Shown here: positions 55,501-63,700 of the stretch, piece by piece
Layout of the letters: each line of letters begins with the position of its first letter
Position numbering within the stretch: the stretch's first letter is position 1
NCBI GenBank assembly: GCA_035318985.1
Contig: DATHDP010000130.1
Span: 1-64,000 of the forward strand
Source: VBAS01 sp035318985
GTDB lineage: Bacteria; Bacteroidota; Bacteroidia; Chitinophagales; Chitinophagaceae
Length of the DNA stretch: 64,000 nt
Reading direction: 5' to 3'
Program-made: the position numbers and the translations under genes
The notes under the pieces: model-generated
Seen by the model: the letters and a program-made list of their open reading frames with translations, nothing else
What the model was told of the DNA's origin: nothing
Databases searched by the model: none

Positions 55501-55720
55501 TACACTTAGCTACGACCTTACAAAATTTGTTCCTGCAAAATGGCCCATAAAAGGTATAAAGCTTAGTGCGGTAGCAAACAATGTATTAATTATCAAAAAA
55601 TGGGTTGATAATATTGACCCGGAATCATTCGGTTATAGTTCTGATAACTTGATAGGATTGGAATCAACAGGGGTTCCAACTACAAGAGGTATTGGCTTTA
55701 ATTTGAATGTTAAATTTTAA
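52502..55720 (+). CDS. SusC/RagA-family TonB-linked outer membrane protein
   Basis: A 1072-residue TonB-dependent transporter. A signal peptide covers about residues 1-32 (FSFFTTVQA, then QTVSG). The carboxypeptidase-regulatory-like domain follows (VSGTVSDENGKSLEGVSV), then the plug domain with NVMNALQGKVAGLNI and PLIVINGVPIDN, and a beta-barrel ending in RGIGFNLNVKF with terminal Phe. There is no N-terminal STN domain, so it does not signal to a FecR-type anti-sigma factor. It imports oligosaccharides with SusD; the ligand is unknown but is probably acidic or xylan-derived given the neighbours. Confidence 0.95.
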   Translation: MKVNAKPLHNSGFMKLMLSVLAFSFFTTVQAQTVSGTVSDENGKSLEGVSVRVKGTAGGTTTDVAGKYSITASSTATLVFSYVGHATLEVAVSGRSVVDAKMVVEGENMSEVIVTTALGINKQARSLGYSTTNVNPAELTVNRSPNVMNALQGKVAGLNISALGTGPAGTSKIRIRGQSSISGHNNPLIVINGVPIDNTNFGSNPVGAGSNSDGSYNNRLGGGGGGNTSDGGDGLQSINPDDIESMSILKGAAASALYGARAKDGVIMITTKSRPKTKGIGVTYNLNYTDEAPLDFTDYQYEYGQGENNTRPTAPKPNSGQWSFGEKFQPGMTQILFNGLSLPYIPQHDIITKFYRHGQNITNTISLAAGGEKGGLNLSLGNLDSKGITPNNTFKRKTINLGFAYDLSDKLSFAGNVNYANEEIKNPPNIANQDNSIPTVLFMMANSMPLDVLDANKYDPSRGYPTSEFIYSRFMNRTNPYWVLAEQFHNIRRDRIFGNISAKYDILPWLFVQGRFGQDYWSRDEDYNNYPTGHASRAAAPSGFVDGQYIQDVRRFRETNLDFLASATRQFGDIGANLTFGGNQMRRRSDYNSVQATDFVVYDLYTVQNARIKTPIYDLSERGVNSLYGSAEISYKKVLYLNGTVRNDWFSTLSPENRSILYPSVSLGYVFSENLKSSWLNYGKLRLAYAKVGSDSDVPPYAGQLFYGINGNLLANPSGALQPLGGPLGTTVPNPNLRPMTVTETEIGLELKMFKSRVNLDVAAYRKITADQIVQAQISDGSGFVDTRINSGKSENLGLEVLLNLIPFQSKNFTWDFTFNNAYNKTKVLSLLTSIPGERITVATQVFGNQGELRQVVGQEVGQIAAYGFLRDAKGNKVFGTNGIPLRSADLILFGSALPKWVGGFLNSFTYKGLSLSVLIDYKLGNKMLSGTNFNAIRHGLHKKTLEGRDNGIIGQGVNQSGAVNNVKVFPVDPYWGYLRSQGMMEEVIYNGGYWKLRQITLSYDLTKFVPAKWPIKGIKLSAVANNVLIIKKWVDNIDPESFGYSSDNLIGLESTGVPTTRGIGFNLNVKF

Positions 55721-55731
55721 TGCAATTAATC

Positions 55732-57252
55732 ATGAAAAAAATAATTAACTATAGCTTCCTATTGGTGATTGTGCTGTTTGCTACATCATGCGATAAAGGT
55801 TTTGATGATTTGAACACAAACAAAGTCAATCCAACAGCAATAGATCCGCTTTACCAATTAAATAATGCGGTGGTTAACGCTTCCTTCCCCGCAAGTACGG
55901 CGCTCGCATATGATATGGGTGCTGTCCAACAAATTATTTCTCCAAATAATGGCGTGTTAAATGGAGCAAATTTTAATTCAGACAATAGGGGTAACACACA
56001 AGTTATATGGCAAAACCATTATCGCAATGTGATCAGGAATACTAATGATGTTATTGTAAATACCAAGAGTGATGCAAACAGGGCTAATTTGTATCAAATG
56101 GCCCGCATCTTCCAGGCTTACGCCTATATGGTTCTTACTGATGAATATGGTGATATACCTTATACGGAAGGCGCCAAAGGATATACCGATCAAAACTTTT
56201 TTCCTGTTTATGATGCACAGCAACTAATCTATACAGACATCATTAAGGAATTAGGAGAAGCAGCAACCGCATTAAATCCTGCGGGTAAAATTGAGACTGG
56301 AGATATTTTATATGGCGGAGTTATTGCTCAATGGAAAAAATTTGCTTATTCATTACTGTTGCGTGCAGGAATGCGGCTTAGCAAAGCAGACGCTGCGAAA
56401 GCCCAATCAACTGTACAGGCCGCTTTCACGGGTGGAGTTATTCTTGCGAATGCTGATAATGCATTAATCAGGCATGATGCTAATTATACTAATCCGATTG
56501 GCGCTACGCTCAATTCCACTGAGGCCGCAAATTTTTATCTTACTAAACCCTTTGTTGATTCCTTAAAAAATAGAAACGATCCGCGTTTGCAGGCCATCGC
56601 AGTTCGTTATGTCGGCGCTACGTCGGGAGGAACACAAACTACAGCCTCTCGCTCTACAGTTCCTTCACAACAGTTTGGATTACCCTTGGGATTTGACAAT
56701 AATACAGCAAAGACCTACGCTAATTCTATAGGCCTTGCACATTTTTATGATTTTAGCCAGGCGGATCGTACCCGTATCGTAAAACAAACTGCACCCTGTT
56801 TCCTGGTTACTGCAGCACAAACTCAATTATTATTGGCAGAAGCAAGGCAAAGAGGATGGATAACAACAGGCACGGTGCAAGGTTACTATGATGCCGGAGT
56901 AACACTTCATATGCAACAGATGGCGAGTTTTGATGCGGGTTCTGCTATTGCTGCTGGAGACATTACAACTTATTTGACCAATAATCCATTTGATCCTGCA
57001 AGGGCACTGGAACAGATCGGAACACAATATTGGATCGCTTCATTTTTAAACGGACCTGAAGCATTTGCAAATTACAGGCGTACAGGATTTCCTGCATTAG
57101 CACCAAATCCTTATCCCGGAAAGGAAGTTGCATTTATCTTCAGACTTACTTACCCAAACTCCGAGCAATCTGTTAATCCAACAAATTTTAATGCAGCAAT
57201 TTCAAGACAGGGACCGGATAAATTGGATACAAAAGTTTGGTGGAATAAATAA
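55732..57252 (+). CDS. SusD/RagB-family outer membrane lipoprotein
   Basis: A lipoprotein of about 506 residues, SusD-like type 2. The ATG at 55720 overlaps the susC stop, but the ATG at 55732 gives the better signal MKKIINYSFLLVIVLFATSC with Cys at the lipobox. FDDLNTNKVNPT and YQMARIFQAYAYMVLTDEYGDIPYTEG are typical of SusD-like proteins. It binds glycans on the cell surface and closes the SusC barrel. A strong terminator follows the stop. Confidence 0.93.
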   Translation: MKKIINYSFLLVIVLFATSCDKGFDDLNTNKVNPTAIDPLYQLNNAVVNASFPASTALAYDMGAVQQIISPNNGVLNGANFNSDNRGNTQVIWQNHYRNVIRNTNDVIVNTKSDANRANLYQMARIFQAYAYMVLTDEYGDIPYTEGAKGYTDQNFFPVYDAQQLIYTDIIKELGEAATALNPAGKIETGDILYGGVIAQWKKFAYSLLLRAGMRLSKADAAKAQSTVQAAFTGGVILANADNALIRHDANYTNPIGATLNSTEAANFYLTKPFVDSLKNRNDPRLQAIAVRYVGATSGGTQTTASRSTVPSQQFGLPLGFDNNTAKTYANSIGLAHFYDFSQADRTRIVKQTAPCFLVTAAQTQLLLAEARQRGWITTGTVQGYYDAGVTLHMQQMASFDAGSAIAAGDITTYLTNNPFDPARALEQIGTQYWIASFLNGPEAFANYRRTGFPALAPNPYPGKEVAFIFRLTYPNSEQSVNPTNFNAAISRQGPDKLDTKVWWNK

Positions 57253-57287
57253 AAATGCTTTCTCATGCAGGCAAAAGCAATAGTTAT

Positions 57288-57316
57288 AAACCCTTGTTTT
57301 TACAAGGGTTTTTTTT
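57288..57316 (+). terminator. Rho-independent terminator after susD
   Basis: A perfect 10-bp stem, AAACCCTTGT with ACAAGGGTTT, has a 4-base T loop and is followed by five more T bases. It lies 36 bp after the susD stop and separates the susCD transcript from the dehydratase operon. The stem also has an A-tract before it, so it could work in both directions. Confidence 0.88.
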
Positions 57317-57346
57317 CCACGGCAGATGACCGATGCATGCGTAATA

Positions 57347-57354
57347 TATTTTTG
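57347..57354 (+). promoter_or_regulatory. Possible -7 promoter box (TATTTTTG)
   Basis: Matches TAnnTTTG between the susD terminator and the dehydratase gene, leaving a leader of about 105 bases. The terminator upstream makes a promoter necessary in this 150-bp stretch. No matching -33 box was found. Confidence 0.3.
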
Positions 57355-57466
57355 CCCGATTAATAGAGGATCATGGATTTGAGGATACAAAAAAACTATT
57401 TTAGCGAATTGGTCCATTTTAGACTCGGAGCTATTATGATTTAACTGAACATTTATTTTTACATAA

Positions 57467-59191
57467 ATGAAAACGAATAAACAATTAAGAAGCCAGGATT
57501 GGTTCGGACGAAAAGATAAAGATGGGATCATTTATCGCAGCTGGATGAAGAACCAGGGTATGCCTCCCGATCATTTTGATGGACGACCTGTTATTGGCAT
57601 TTGCAATACATTCAGTGAACTGACACCATGCAATGCACATTTTCGGGAACATGCTGAGAGTGTAAAACGCGGTGTGCTGGAAGCCGGCGGATTTCCTGTT
57701 GAGTTTCCGATCATGAGTTTGGGAGAAACATTATTGAAGCCGACAGCAATGTTGTTTCGAAATTTGGCAAGCATGGATGCTGAAGAAAGTATTCGCGGCA
57801 ATCCAATTGATGGTGTTGTGTTGTTGACTGGTTGTGATAAAACAACACCATCGACAGTGATGGGTGCTGCGAGTGTTGGGCTACCAACAATTGTAGTTCC
57901 AGGTGGGCCAATGTTAAATGGAAGATATAAAGGGCAAACAATTGGATCAGGCACTCATGTATGGAAGTTTGATGAGGATATGAAGACAGGAAAGATGACA
58001 CAGGAAGATTGTGAGTTTGCAGAAAGTTGTATGAGCCGCAGCATTGGTCATTGTATGACGATGGGAACGGCGAGTACAATGGCTTGTATGGTTGAATCAT
58101 TGGGATTGACTTTGAGTGGAGCTGCTGCGATACCTGCTGCTGATTCAAGAAAAAAAGTAATGGCACAACTAAGCGGCAGAAGAATTGTGCAAATGGTAAA
58201 AGATGATTTAACGATCGATAAAGTTCTTACACGAGAAGCATTTGAGAATGCGATCATGGTAAATGCGGCAGTGGGTGGCTCCTCCAATTTTGTTATTCAT
58301 TTACTGGCGATTGCCGGAAGAATAGGGGTAAGGCTGGAGTTAGAAGATTTTGACACTATCGGTAGTCGTATCCCCTTATTAGTAAACCTGATGCCTTCCG
58401 GGAAATTTTTAATGGAAGATTTTTATTATGCAGGTGGCTTACCAGTTGTTTTAAACGAATTGAAAGATCATTTACATAAAAATGTTATTACTGTTACCGG
58501 AAAAAATCATCAGGAAAATATTCAGGGAAACATAGAATGCTATAATGAAGAAGTGATTGCTGCTTATGCTAAACCACTGATCGCTGAAGCGGGTTGCGTA
58601 GTAGTAAAAGGAAATCTTGCATTGAACGGCGCGGTGATGAAACCATCTGCTGCTACTCCTGCATTGATGAAACATAAAGGCCGTGCTGTTGTTTTTGAAA
58701 ATATTGAAGACTATCATGCACGGATCGATGATCCTGATCTGGATATTGATGAGAATTGTGTAATGGTATTAAAATATGTAGGACCGGTTGGTTATCCGGG
58801 TATGCCAGAGGTTGGTAACATGGCATTGCCCAAAAAAATATTGGAGAAAGGAATAAAGGATATGGTTCGGATAAGCGATGGAAGAATGAGCGGCACTGCT
58901 TATGGCACTACGATACTACATGTGTCACCGGAATCTGCAATTGGTGGTAATCTTGCATTGGTACAAAATGGAGATATGATCGAATTGGATGTTGAGCAAA
59001 GAAAAATTCATTTAGATGTTTCGGATGCGGAATTAGAAAAGCGAAGAGCTAAATGGACACCACCAAAACCTGCAGCAGACAGAGGATATGTTAGCATGTA
59101 TATAAAACATGTGACAGGGGCAGATAAGGGTGCCGACCTTGATTTCTTACAGGGAAGTTCAGGTTCGGTAGTAACAAGAGACTCACACTAA
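57467..59191 (+). CDS. IlvD/Edd-family sugar-acid dehydratase (arabinonate/xylonate type)
   Basis: A 574-residue dehydratase. ICNTFSELTPCNAHF, LLTGCDKTTPS and SIGHCMTMGTASTMA hold the three cluster-binding cysteines; VMVLKYVGPVGYPGMPEVG and ISDGRMSGTAYGTTILH are the C-terminal family blocks. The stretch SWMKNQGMPPDHFDGRPVIG is typical of the sugar-acid rather than the amino-acid branch. It would convert a pentonate or hexonate to its 2-keto-3-deoxy acid in the cytoplasm, feeding the FAH-family enzyme downstream. Confidence 0.9.
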   Translation: MKTNKQLRSQDWFGRKDKDGIIYRSWMKNQGMPPDHFDGRPVIGICNTFSELTPCNAHFREHAESVKRGVLEAGGFPVEFPIMSLGETLLKPTAMLFRNLASMDAEESIRGNPIDGVVLLTGCDKTTPSTVMGAASVGLPTIVVPGGPMLNGRYKGQTIGSGTHVWKFDEDMKTGKMTQEDCEFAESCMSRSIGHCMTMGTASTMACMVESLGLTLSGAAAIPAADSRKKVMAQLSGRRIVQMVKDDLTIDKVLTREAFENAIMVNAAVGGSSNFVIHLLAIAGRIGVRLELEDFDTIGSRIPLLVNLMPSGKFLMEDFYYAGGLPVVLNELKDHLHKNVITVTGKNHQENIQGNIECYNEEVIAAYAKPLIAEAGCVVVKGNLALNGAVMKPSAATPALMKHKGRAVVFENIEDYHARIDDPDLDIDENCVMVLKYVGPVGYPGMPEVGNMALPKKILEKGIKDMVRISDGRMSGTAYGTTILHVSPESAIGGNLALVQNGDMIELDVEQRKIHLDVSDAELEKRRAKWTPPKPAADRGYVSMYIKHVTGADKGADLDFLQGSSGSVVTRDSH

Positions 59192-59200
59192 ACCCCTGTC

Positions 59201-59216
59201 CTCCGCCGCGGCGGAG
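59201..59216. repeat. GC-only perfect palindrome, REP-like
   Basis: CTCCGCCGCGGCGGAG is a perfect 16-bp palindrome 10 bp after the dehydratase stop. Fourteen of its bases are G or C in otherwise AT-rich DNA. No T-run follows, so it is a poor terminator. It resembles short intergenic repeat elements. Confidence 0.6.
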
Positions 59217-59220
59217 AACT

Positions 59221-59228
59221 TAGATTTG
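59221..59228 (+). promoter_or_regulatory. Possible -7 promoter box (TAGATTTG)
   Basis: Matches TAnnTTTG 25 bp before the ATG at 59254, just after the GC palindrome. It could give the lactonase-to-GntP genes an extra promoter; no -33 TTTG was found, and chance is possible. Confidence 0.25.
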
Positions 59229-59253
59229 AAGAATATTTTAATTAACTTATATT

Positions 59254-60276
59254 ATGAATAAAAGTTTTCTCCTTTCTTTATTAGTTTTTATGATTGCTTG
59301 TAATAGCAATACGGAAAATAAAAACCAGGAAATGAAATATAAAAACATTGGAACTATTGAGCGGTTTGATGCGGCATTGGATAATATTATTTCAGCCAAT
59401 GCCAAACCAGAAATAATTGCTGAAGGTTTCGAATGGAGTGAAGGGCCTCTTTGGGTTGAAAAACACAACATGCTTTTATTCAGCGATGTGCCGATGAACA
59501 CAATTTATAAATGGACAGAAGCAAAGGGAAAAGAAGTTTATTTAAAGCCCTCCGGCTATACAGGCATTGAGCCATCTTTATGTAAAGAGCCCGGCAGCAA
59601 TGGTTTGACATTTGACAAAAACGGGAATCTTGTTTTATGTCAGCATGGAAACCGGCAAATGGCAAGAATGGATGCACCGCTTGATAAACCGGAAGCAAAG
59701 TTTATTACCCTTGCAGATAAGTACAATGGAAAAAGATTCAGTAGTCCTAACGACGCCGTATTTAACAGTGCAGGAGAATTATTTTTTACCGACCCGCCTT
59801 ATGGATTACAAACACAGGACGACAGCGATGCTAAAAAAGAAATTTCATTCAATGGGGTGTATAAAGTAAAAACTAATGGTGAAGTTATTCTGCAGGTTGA
59901 TTCTATTACAAGACCTAATGGAATTGCATTGACTCCAGATGAAAAAAAACTGATCGTTGCCTGCTCAGATGGGGCTCATCCTAACTGGTATATTTTCGAT
60001 ATTAGTGGTGATTCATTAACCAATGGAAAAATATTTTACAGCGCTTCCGAAGAGGCGAAGACGATGAAAGGAGGGCCTGATGGTTTTAAGATCGATAAAA
60101 ATGGAAATGTTTTTGCCACAGGACCGGGCGGTGTTTATATTTTTAACAGTGAAGGGAAAAAACTCGGACACATAAAGTTAGATGACGCAACGAGCAACAT
60201 TGCTTTATCGCCTGATGAAAAAACGATCTACATCACGAATGACATGTATGTGCTGCGACTTAAAATGCGAGAATAA
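59254..60276 (+). CDS. SMP-30/gluconolactonase-family lipoprotein
   Basis: A 340-residue beta-propeller lactonase. The N-terminus NKSFLLSLLVFMIAC is a lipoprotein signal (Cys at residue 16). Metal ligands are visible in EGFEWSEGPLW (Glu), FSSPNDAVF (Asn), TRPNGIALT (Asn) and GGPDGFKID (Asp). It would hydrolyse aldonolactones to aldonates at the envelope, matching the exported Gfo/Idh enzyme at 42736 that could make lactones there. Confidence 0.88.
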   Translation: MNKSFLLSLLVFMIACNSNTENKNQEMKYKNIGTIERFDAALDNIISANAKPEIIAEGFEWSEGPLWVEKHNMLLFSDVPMNTIYKWTEAKGKEVYLKPSGYTGIEPSLCKEPGSNGLTFDKNGNLVLCQHGNRQMARMDAPLDKPEAKFITLADKYNGKRFSSPNDAVFNSAGELFFTDPPYGLQTQDDSDAKKEISFNGVYKVKTNGEVILQVDSITRPNGIALTPDEKKLIVACSDGAHPNWYIFDISGDSLTNGKIFYSASEEAKTMKGGPDGFKIDKNGNVFATGPGGVYIFNSEGKKLGHIKLDDATSNIALSPDEKTIYITNDMYVLRLKMRE

Positions 60277-60287
60277 TTCCCGTCATC

Positions 60288-61157
60288 ATGAAAAAAATAA
60301 TTTTACTTCTCATTTTATTTGCCAATACTATTAATTGCTTAGCGCAGGATTCAATTTATCATCTTGGTCCCGATTCACAGAGAAAAGAAAGCGTCCCTAA
60401 AGGCGTTGTTACAAAATATGAATGGCAAAGCATGTTGTATAATAATTTCAGGGAATACTATGTGTATGTTCCTGCACAATACGATTCAACTAAGCCAGCT
60501 GCATTAATGGTTTTCCAGGATGGACATGCTTATGTAAATGACAGCGGTGATTTTCGTGTCCCGGTTGTCTATGATAATCTAATTCATCAAAAAAAACTTC
60601 CCGTCACTATTTGTTTATTTGTAAATCCCGGGCATAACACAAAAGATTATCCGGAAAGCCGTTTCCGGGTAAGTAACCGTGCAGATGAATATGATGTTCT
60701 TGATGATCGCTACACTATAATGCTGATGGATGAGATCATTCCTGAACTAAAAAAGAAATACAATATTAGCAATGACCCAAAGATGCATGGGATAGGTGGA
60801 TTGTCTTCAGGTGCTATTTGTGCATTTACTGCTGCATGGGAACATCCGGAATATTTTCATAAAGTACTTAGCCAGATAGGAAGCTATACAAACATTCGTG
60901 GCGGGAATAATTATCCTTCTATTATCCGTAAACACAAAAAGAAAGATATTAAAATTTTTATGCAGGATGGAAGTAATGACCTGAATAATGAACATGGTGA
61001 TTGGTGGCTTGCGAATCTCGAAATGGAATCCGCATTGAAGTTTAAAGGATACGAATTCAAATTTGAAAAGGGTAGTGGAACGCATAGTGGCAAACATGGC
61101 GGAGCTATTTTACCGGAATCATTAATATGGTTGTGGAGCGATATTAAGATCAAATAA
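60288..61157 (+). CDS. Secreted esterase, enterochelin-esterase-like alpha/beta hydrolase
   Basis: A 289-residue protein with a Sec signal peptide (KKIILLLILFANTINCLAQ). The hydrolase has the oxyanion region LMVFQDGHAYVND, the nucleophile elbow IGGLSSGAICAF, the acidic IFMQDGSNDLNN and the histidine block SGTHSGKHGG. Family members cleave feruloyl, acetyl or uronoyl esters on plant polymers, as well as siderophores. In this locus a carbohydrate ester is more likely. Confidence 0.84.
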   Translation: MKKIILLLILFANTINCLAQDSIYHLGPDSQRKESVPKGVVTKYEWQSMLYNNFREYYVYVPAQYDSTKPAALMVFQDGHAYVNDSGDFRVPVVYDNLIHQKKLPVTICLFVNPGHNTKDYPESRFRVSNRADEYDVLDDRYTIMLMDEIIPELKKKYNISNDPKMHGIGGLSSGAICAFTAAWEHPEYFHKVLSQIGSYTNIRGGNNYPSIIRKHKKKDIKIFMQDGSNDLNNEHGDWWLANLEMESALKFKGYEFKFEKGSGTHSGKHGGAILPESLIWLWSDIKIK

Positions 61158-61167
61158 TTTTTTAAGT

Positions 61168-61998
61168 ATGAAATTATACAAGACAAAGACAGGAATTGTT
61201 ATAGAAAAAAATAACCTATTTTATTTAGTTCAAAATGAGAACTGGGATATATTTATTAATGATGATGATCTTATTGAAAAAATTGAAGATCTCATCCTTG
61301 TGATAAAAGAAAGAGACAGCTCTGTTCTTGAAGATATTTTACCTCCAATAGGAAGCCAGCAGGAGTTATGGGCTTGCGGCGTTACTTATTTAAGAAGTAA
61401 GGTAGGAAGACAGGAAGAAAGTAAAGCTTCGGGTGGCGCAGATTTTTATGGAAAGGTCTATGAAGCTGAAAGACCCGAAGTGTTTTTTAAATCCACTTCT
61501 CATCGTATTGTTGGACAAAACGCACTTGTAAGAATAAGAAAAGATTCAACATGGGATGTGCCTGAGCCGGAGTTAACATTGATCGTTACATCATCAGGAA
61601 AAATTGTTGGTTACACGATCGGCAATGATATGAGCAGCCGGAGCATTGAAGGAGAAAATCCATTATATCTTCCACAAGCAAAGACCTATGATGGTTGTGC
61701 GGCATTGGGTCCTTGTATATATGTTACAGATAAACCGCTTGACAGCAACACAACAATATCACTTGCTATCAACCGGGATAATAAAAAAGTATTTGAAGGC
61801 TCTATAGCGATCAGTCAAATAAAAAGAACATTGCAGGAACTTGTTTCATTTGTTTACCGCGAATGTACTTTTCCAAATGGTTGTTTGATCATGACAGGAA
61901 CCGGCATTGTACCCGGGAATGATTTTACTTTAAAAAGCGGTGACGAAATAAATATTTCAATTGATAATATTGGTACATTGAGCAATACTGTTCAATAA
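61168..61998 (+). CDS. Fumarylacetoacetate hydrolase-family protein
   Basis: A 276-residue protein. LWACGVTYLRSK opens the FAH fold; VFFKSTSHRIVG, DVPEPELTLIVTSSGKIVGYTIGNDMSSR (acidic metal ligands) and KTYDGCAALGPCIYV follow, with SFVYRECTFPNGCLIMTGTG at the end. FAH enzymes in sugar-acid pathways include 2-keto-3-deoxy-D-arabinonate dehydratase and 2,4-diketo-3-deoxy acid hydrolases. Next to an IlvD/Edd dehydratase such a role is likely; which one is open. Confidence 0.84.
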   Translation: MKLYKTKTGIVIEKNNLFYLVQNENWDIFINDDDLIEKIEDLILVIKERDSSVLEDILPPIGSQQELWACGVTYLRSKVGRQEESKASGGADFYGKVYEAERPEVFFKSTSHRIVGQNALVRIRKDSTWDVPEPELTLIVTSSGKIVGYTIGNDMSSRSIEGENPLYLPQAKTYDGCAALGPCIYVTDKPLDSNTTISLAINRDNKKVFEGSIAISQIKRTLQELVSFVYRECTFPNGCLIMTGTGIVPGNDFTLKSGDEINISIDNIGTLSNTVQ

Positions 61999-62004
61999 AT
62001 TTTT

Positions 62005-63312
62005 ATGCAGCTTGTCATAATTGTTCTTGCCATCGGTTTGCAAATATTTCTTACTTACAAAAAGGTCAGCCCCTTTCTTTCTTTATTGATCGTTGCATTA
62101 TTAGCAGGCCTTGCTTTCGGCATGCAACCTGATACATTATTAAAGGCAGTGAAGGCGGGTGTCGGAAGTACACTGGGAGATGTGATATTGATCATTTGTT
62201 TGGGTGCTATTCTTGGAAAGATCTTAGAGTTAAGTGGCGCTGCCACCCAGATCGCCAACACACTTATTCGTTCTTTCGGAAAAAAAAATATTCAATGGGC
62301 CGTATTGCTTACCGGTTTTTTTGTCGGCATACCATTATTTTATAATGCAGGGTTTATCATTTTAGTTCCATTGATCTTCTCAATTGCACGAACTGCAAAA
62401 CTTCCTTTATTATATATAGCAATACCAATGGCTGCAGGCTTAAGCACCACACATTGTTTTTTACCGCCGCACCCGGGGCCAATGTTCCTGGTGGGTGCAT
62501 TCAAAGCAGATCTTGGAAAAACTTTGATGTATGGTCTTGTCATTGCAATACCTGTAGTGATCATTGCAGGTCCCCTGTTAGGAAGATTTTTGAAAAGATT
62601 GAACATCCCAATTCCTGCTCAGGAGAAAATTGAAACAGAAGAAAAAAAATTACCAGGCGTATTTGAAAGTTTTATGCTGGCATTATTGCCTGTATTATTG
62701 ATCGCTCTTGCCGTAATAGCAAATACTTTTTTCCCTGGAGAATCAGTAGCTAAGAAAGTGATCCTTTTTGTTGGCGATGCCACCATTGCGCTACTCCTTT
62801 CGGTTTTACTTGCTGTTCTTATTCTTGGAATAGCGAAAGGAAGATCAATGCCGCAGGTAATGCAATGGCTGAGTGATTCAATTAGTGGTGTCGCAGTTAT
62901 ATTACTCATCATTACAGCAGGCGGAGTTTTTAAACAAGTGTTAATTGATAGCGGTACGGCTGATTATATTACTTCATTTAGTACGCAATGGAATATTCAT
63001 CCATTACTTTTTGCATGGTTGATAACTGCATTATTAAGAGTGGCAATTGGTTCAGCAACTGTTGCAGGAATAACAGCAGCAGGAATTGTTTCTCCCTTAT
63101 TAGCAACCGGAACAGTTTCTCCGGAATTACTAGTTTTAGCTGTAGGAACCGGAAGTGTTTTCGGTTCGCATGTTAATGATTCAGGCTTCTGGATCTTCAA
63201 AGAGTTTTTTCAGATCTCATTAAAACAAACATTTCTTTCCTGGACTGTGATGGAAACACTGATCTCTATTTTAGGATTGGTGGGAGTGATGGTGTTAAGT
63301 ATGGTTATATAG
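62005..63312 (+). CDS. GntP-family gluconate/sugar-acid transporter
   Basis: A 435-residue inner-membrane protein with about twelve hydrophobic segments. GVGSTLGDVILIICLGAILGK, FFVGIPLFYNAGFIILVPL, STTHCFLPPHPGPM and GSVFGSHVNDSGFW are GntP hallmarks. It imports gluconate or related acids with protons. It begins 6 bp after the FAH-family gene and supplies the cytoplasmic dehydratase and gluconokinase. Confidence 0.94.
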   Translation: MQLVIIVLAIGLQIFLTYKKVSPFLSLLIVALLAGLAFGMQPDTLLKAVKAGVGSTLGDVILIICLGAILGKILELSGAATQIANTLIRSFGKKNIQWAVLLTGFFVGIPLFYNAGFIILVPLIFSIARTAKLPLLYIAIPMAAGLSTTHCFLPPHPGPMFLVGAFKADLGKTLMYGLVIAIPVVIIAGPLLGRFLKRLNIPIPAQEKIETEEKKLPGVFESFMLALLPVLLIALAVIANTFFPGESVAKKVILFVGDATIALLLSVLLAVLILGIAKGRSMPQVMQWLSDSISGVAVILLIITAGGVFKQVLIDSGTADYITSFSTQWNIHPLLFAWLITALLRVAIGSATVAGITAAGIVSPLLATGTVSPELLVLAVGTGSVFGSHVNDSGFWIFKEFFQISLKQTFLSWTVMETLISILGLVGVMVLSMVI

Positions 63313-63416
63313 AAAGCTCCACATGCCGCCTTTTAATTGTGTCTCAAAAGATTCCCTGTTTATGATCTGATGAAAATCACCGGCCATAAAAAAAGGGAAA
63401 TAAAGGTTGTCAATTA

Positions 63417-63635
63417 GTGCTAACTTTATTAAAACCTTACAAATTGAAAAAACTACTATTCATTCTTATTGTTTTTTCTTTTGCTTGTAGTAAGAATGGC
63501 GGGAAAACTTGTTGGGATTGTGAAGTAACAAGATTAGATCGGTCAACTTACTATCAAAAGGTTTGTAATGATGGTTCATATCCAAAATTTAAAGATAGCC
63601 GCGGAAATAAACTGAATTCATATTGTTCAGAGTGA
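63417..63635 (+). CDS. Small cysteine-containing lipoprotein, function unknown
   Basis: A protein of 63-72 residues. GTG at 63417 opens the frame; TTG at 63444 would give the cleaner lipoprotein start KKLLFILIVFSFACSK. After the lipid-bearing Cys come CWDCEV, VCNDGSY and a final SYCSE, four more cysteines that could form disulfides or bind metal. No family recognised with confidence. It lies between GntP and the convergent esterase gene. Confidence 0.55.
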   Translation: MLTLLKPYKLKKLLFILIVFSFACSKNGGKTCWDCEVTRLDRSTYYQKVCNDGSYPKFKDSRGNKLNSYCSE

Positions 63636-63700
63636 TAAAAAATTCTTTGATCAATTGTTGTTCTTCTCCCTTTTTTTGTTTTGAATTTATCTTCTATTAT

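Noticed and set aside
57571..58287. Several overlapping minus-strand frames of 79-151 codons inside the IlvD/Edd dehydratase gene
   Set aside because: They are shadows of a conserved coding region; the plus-strand product is a full-length known enzyme.
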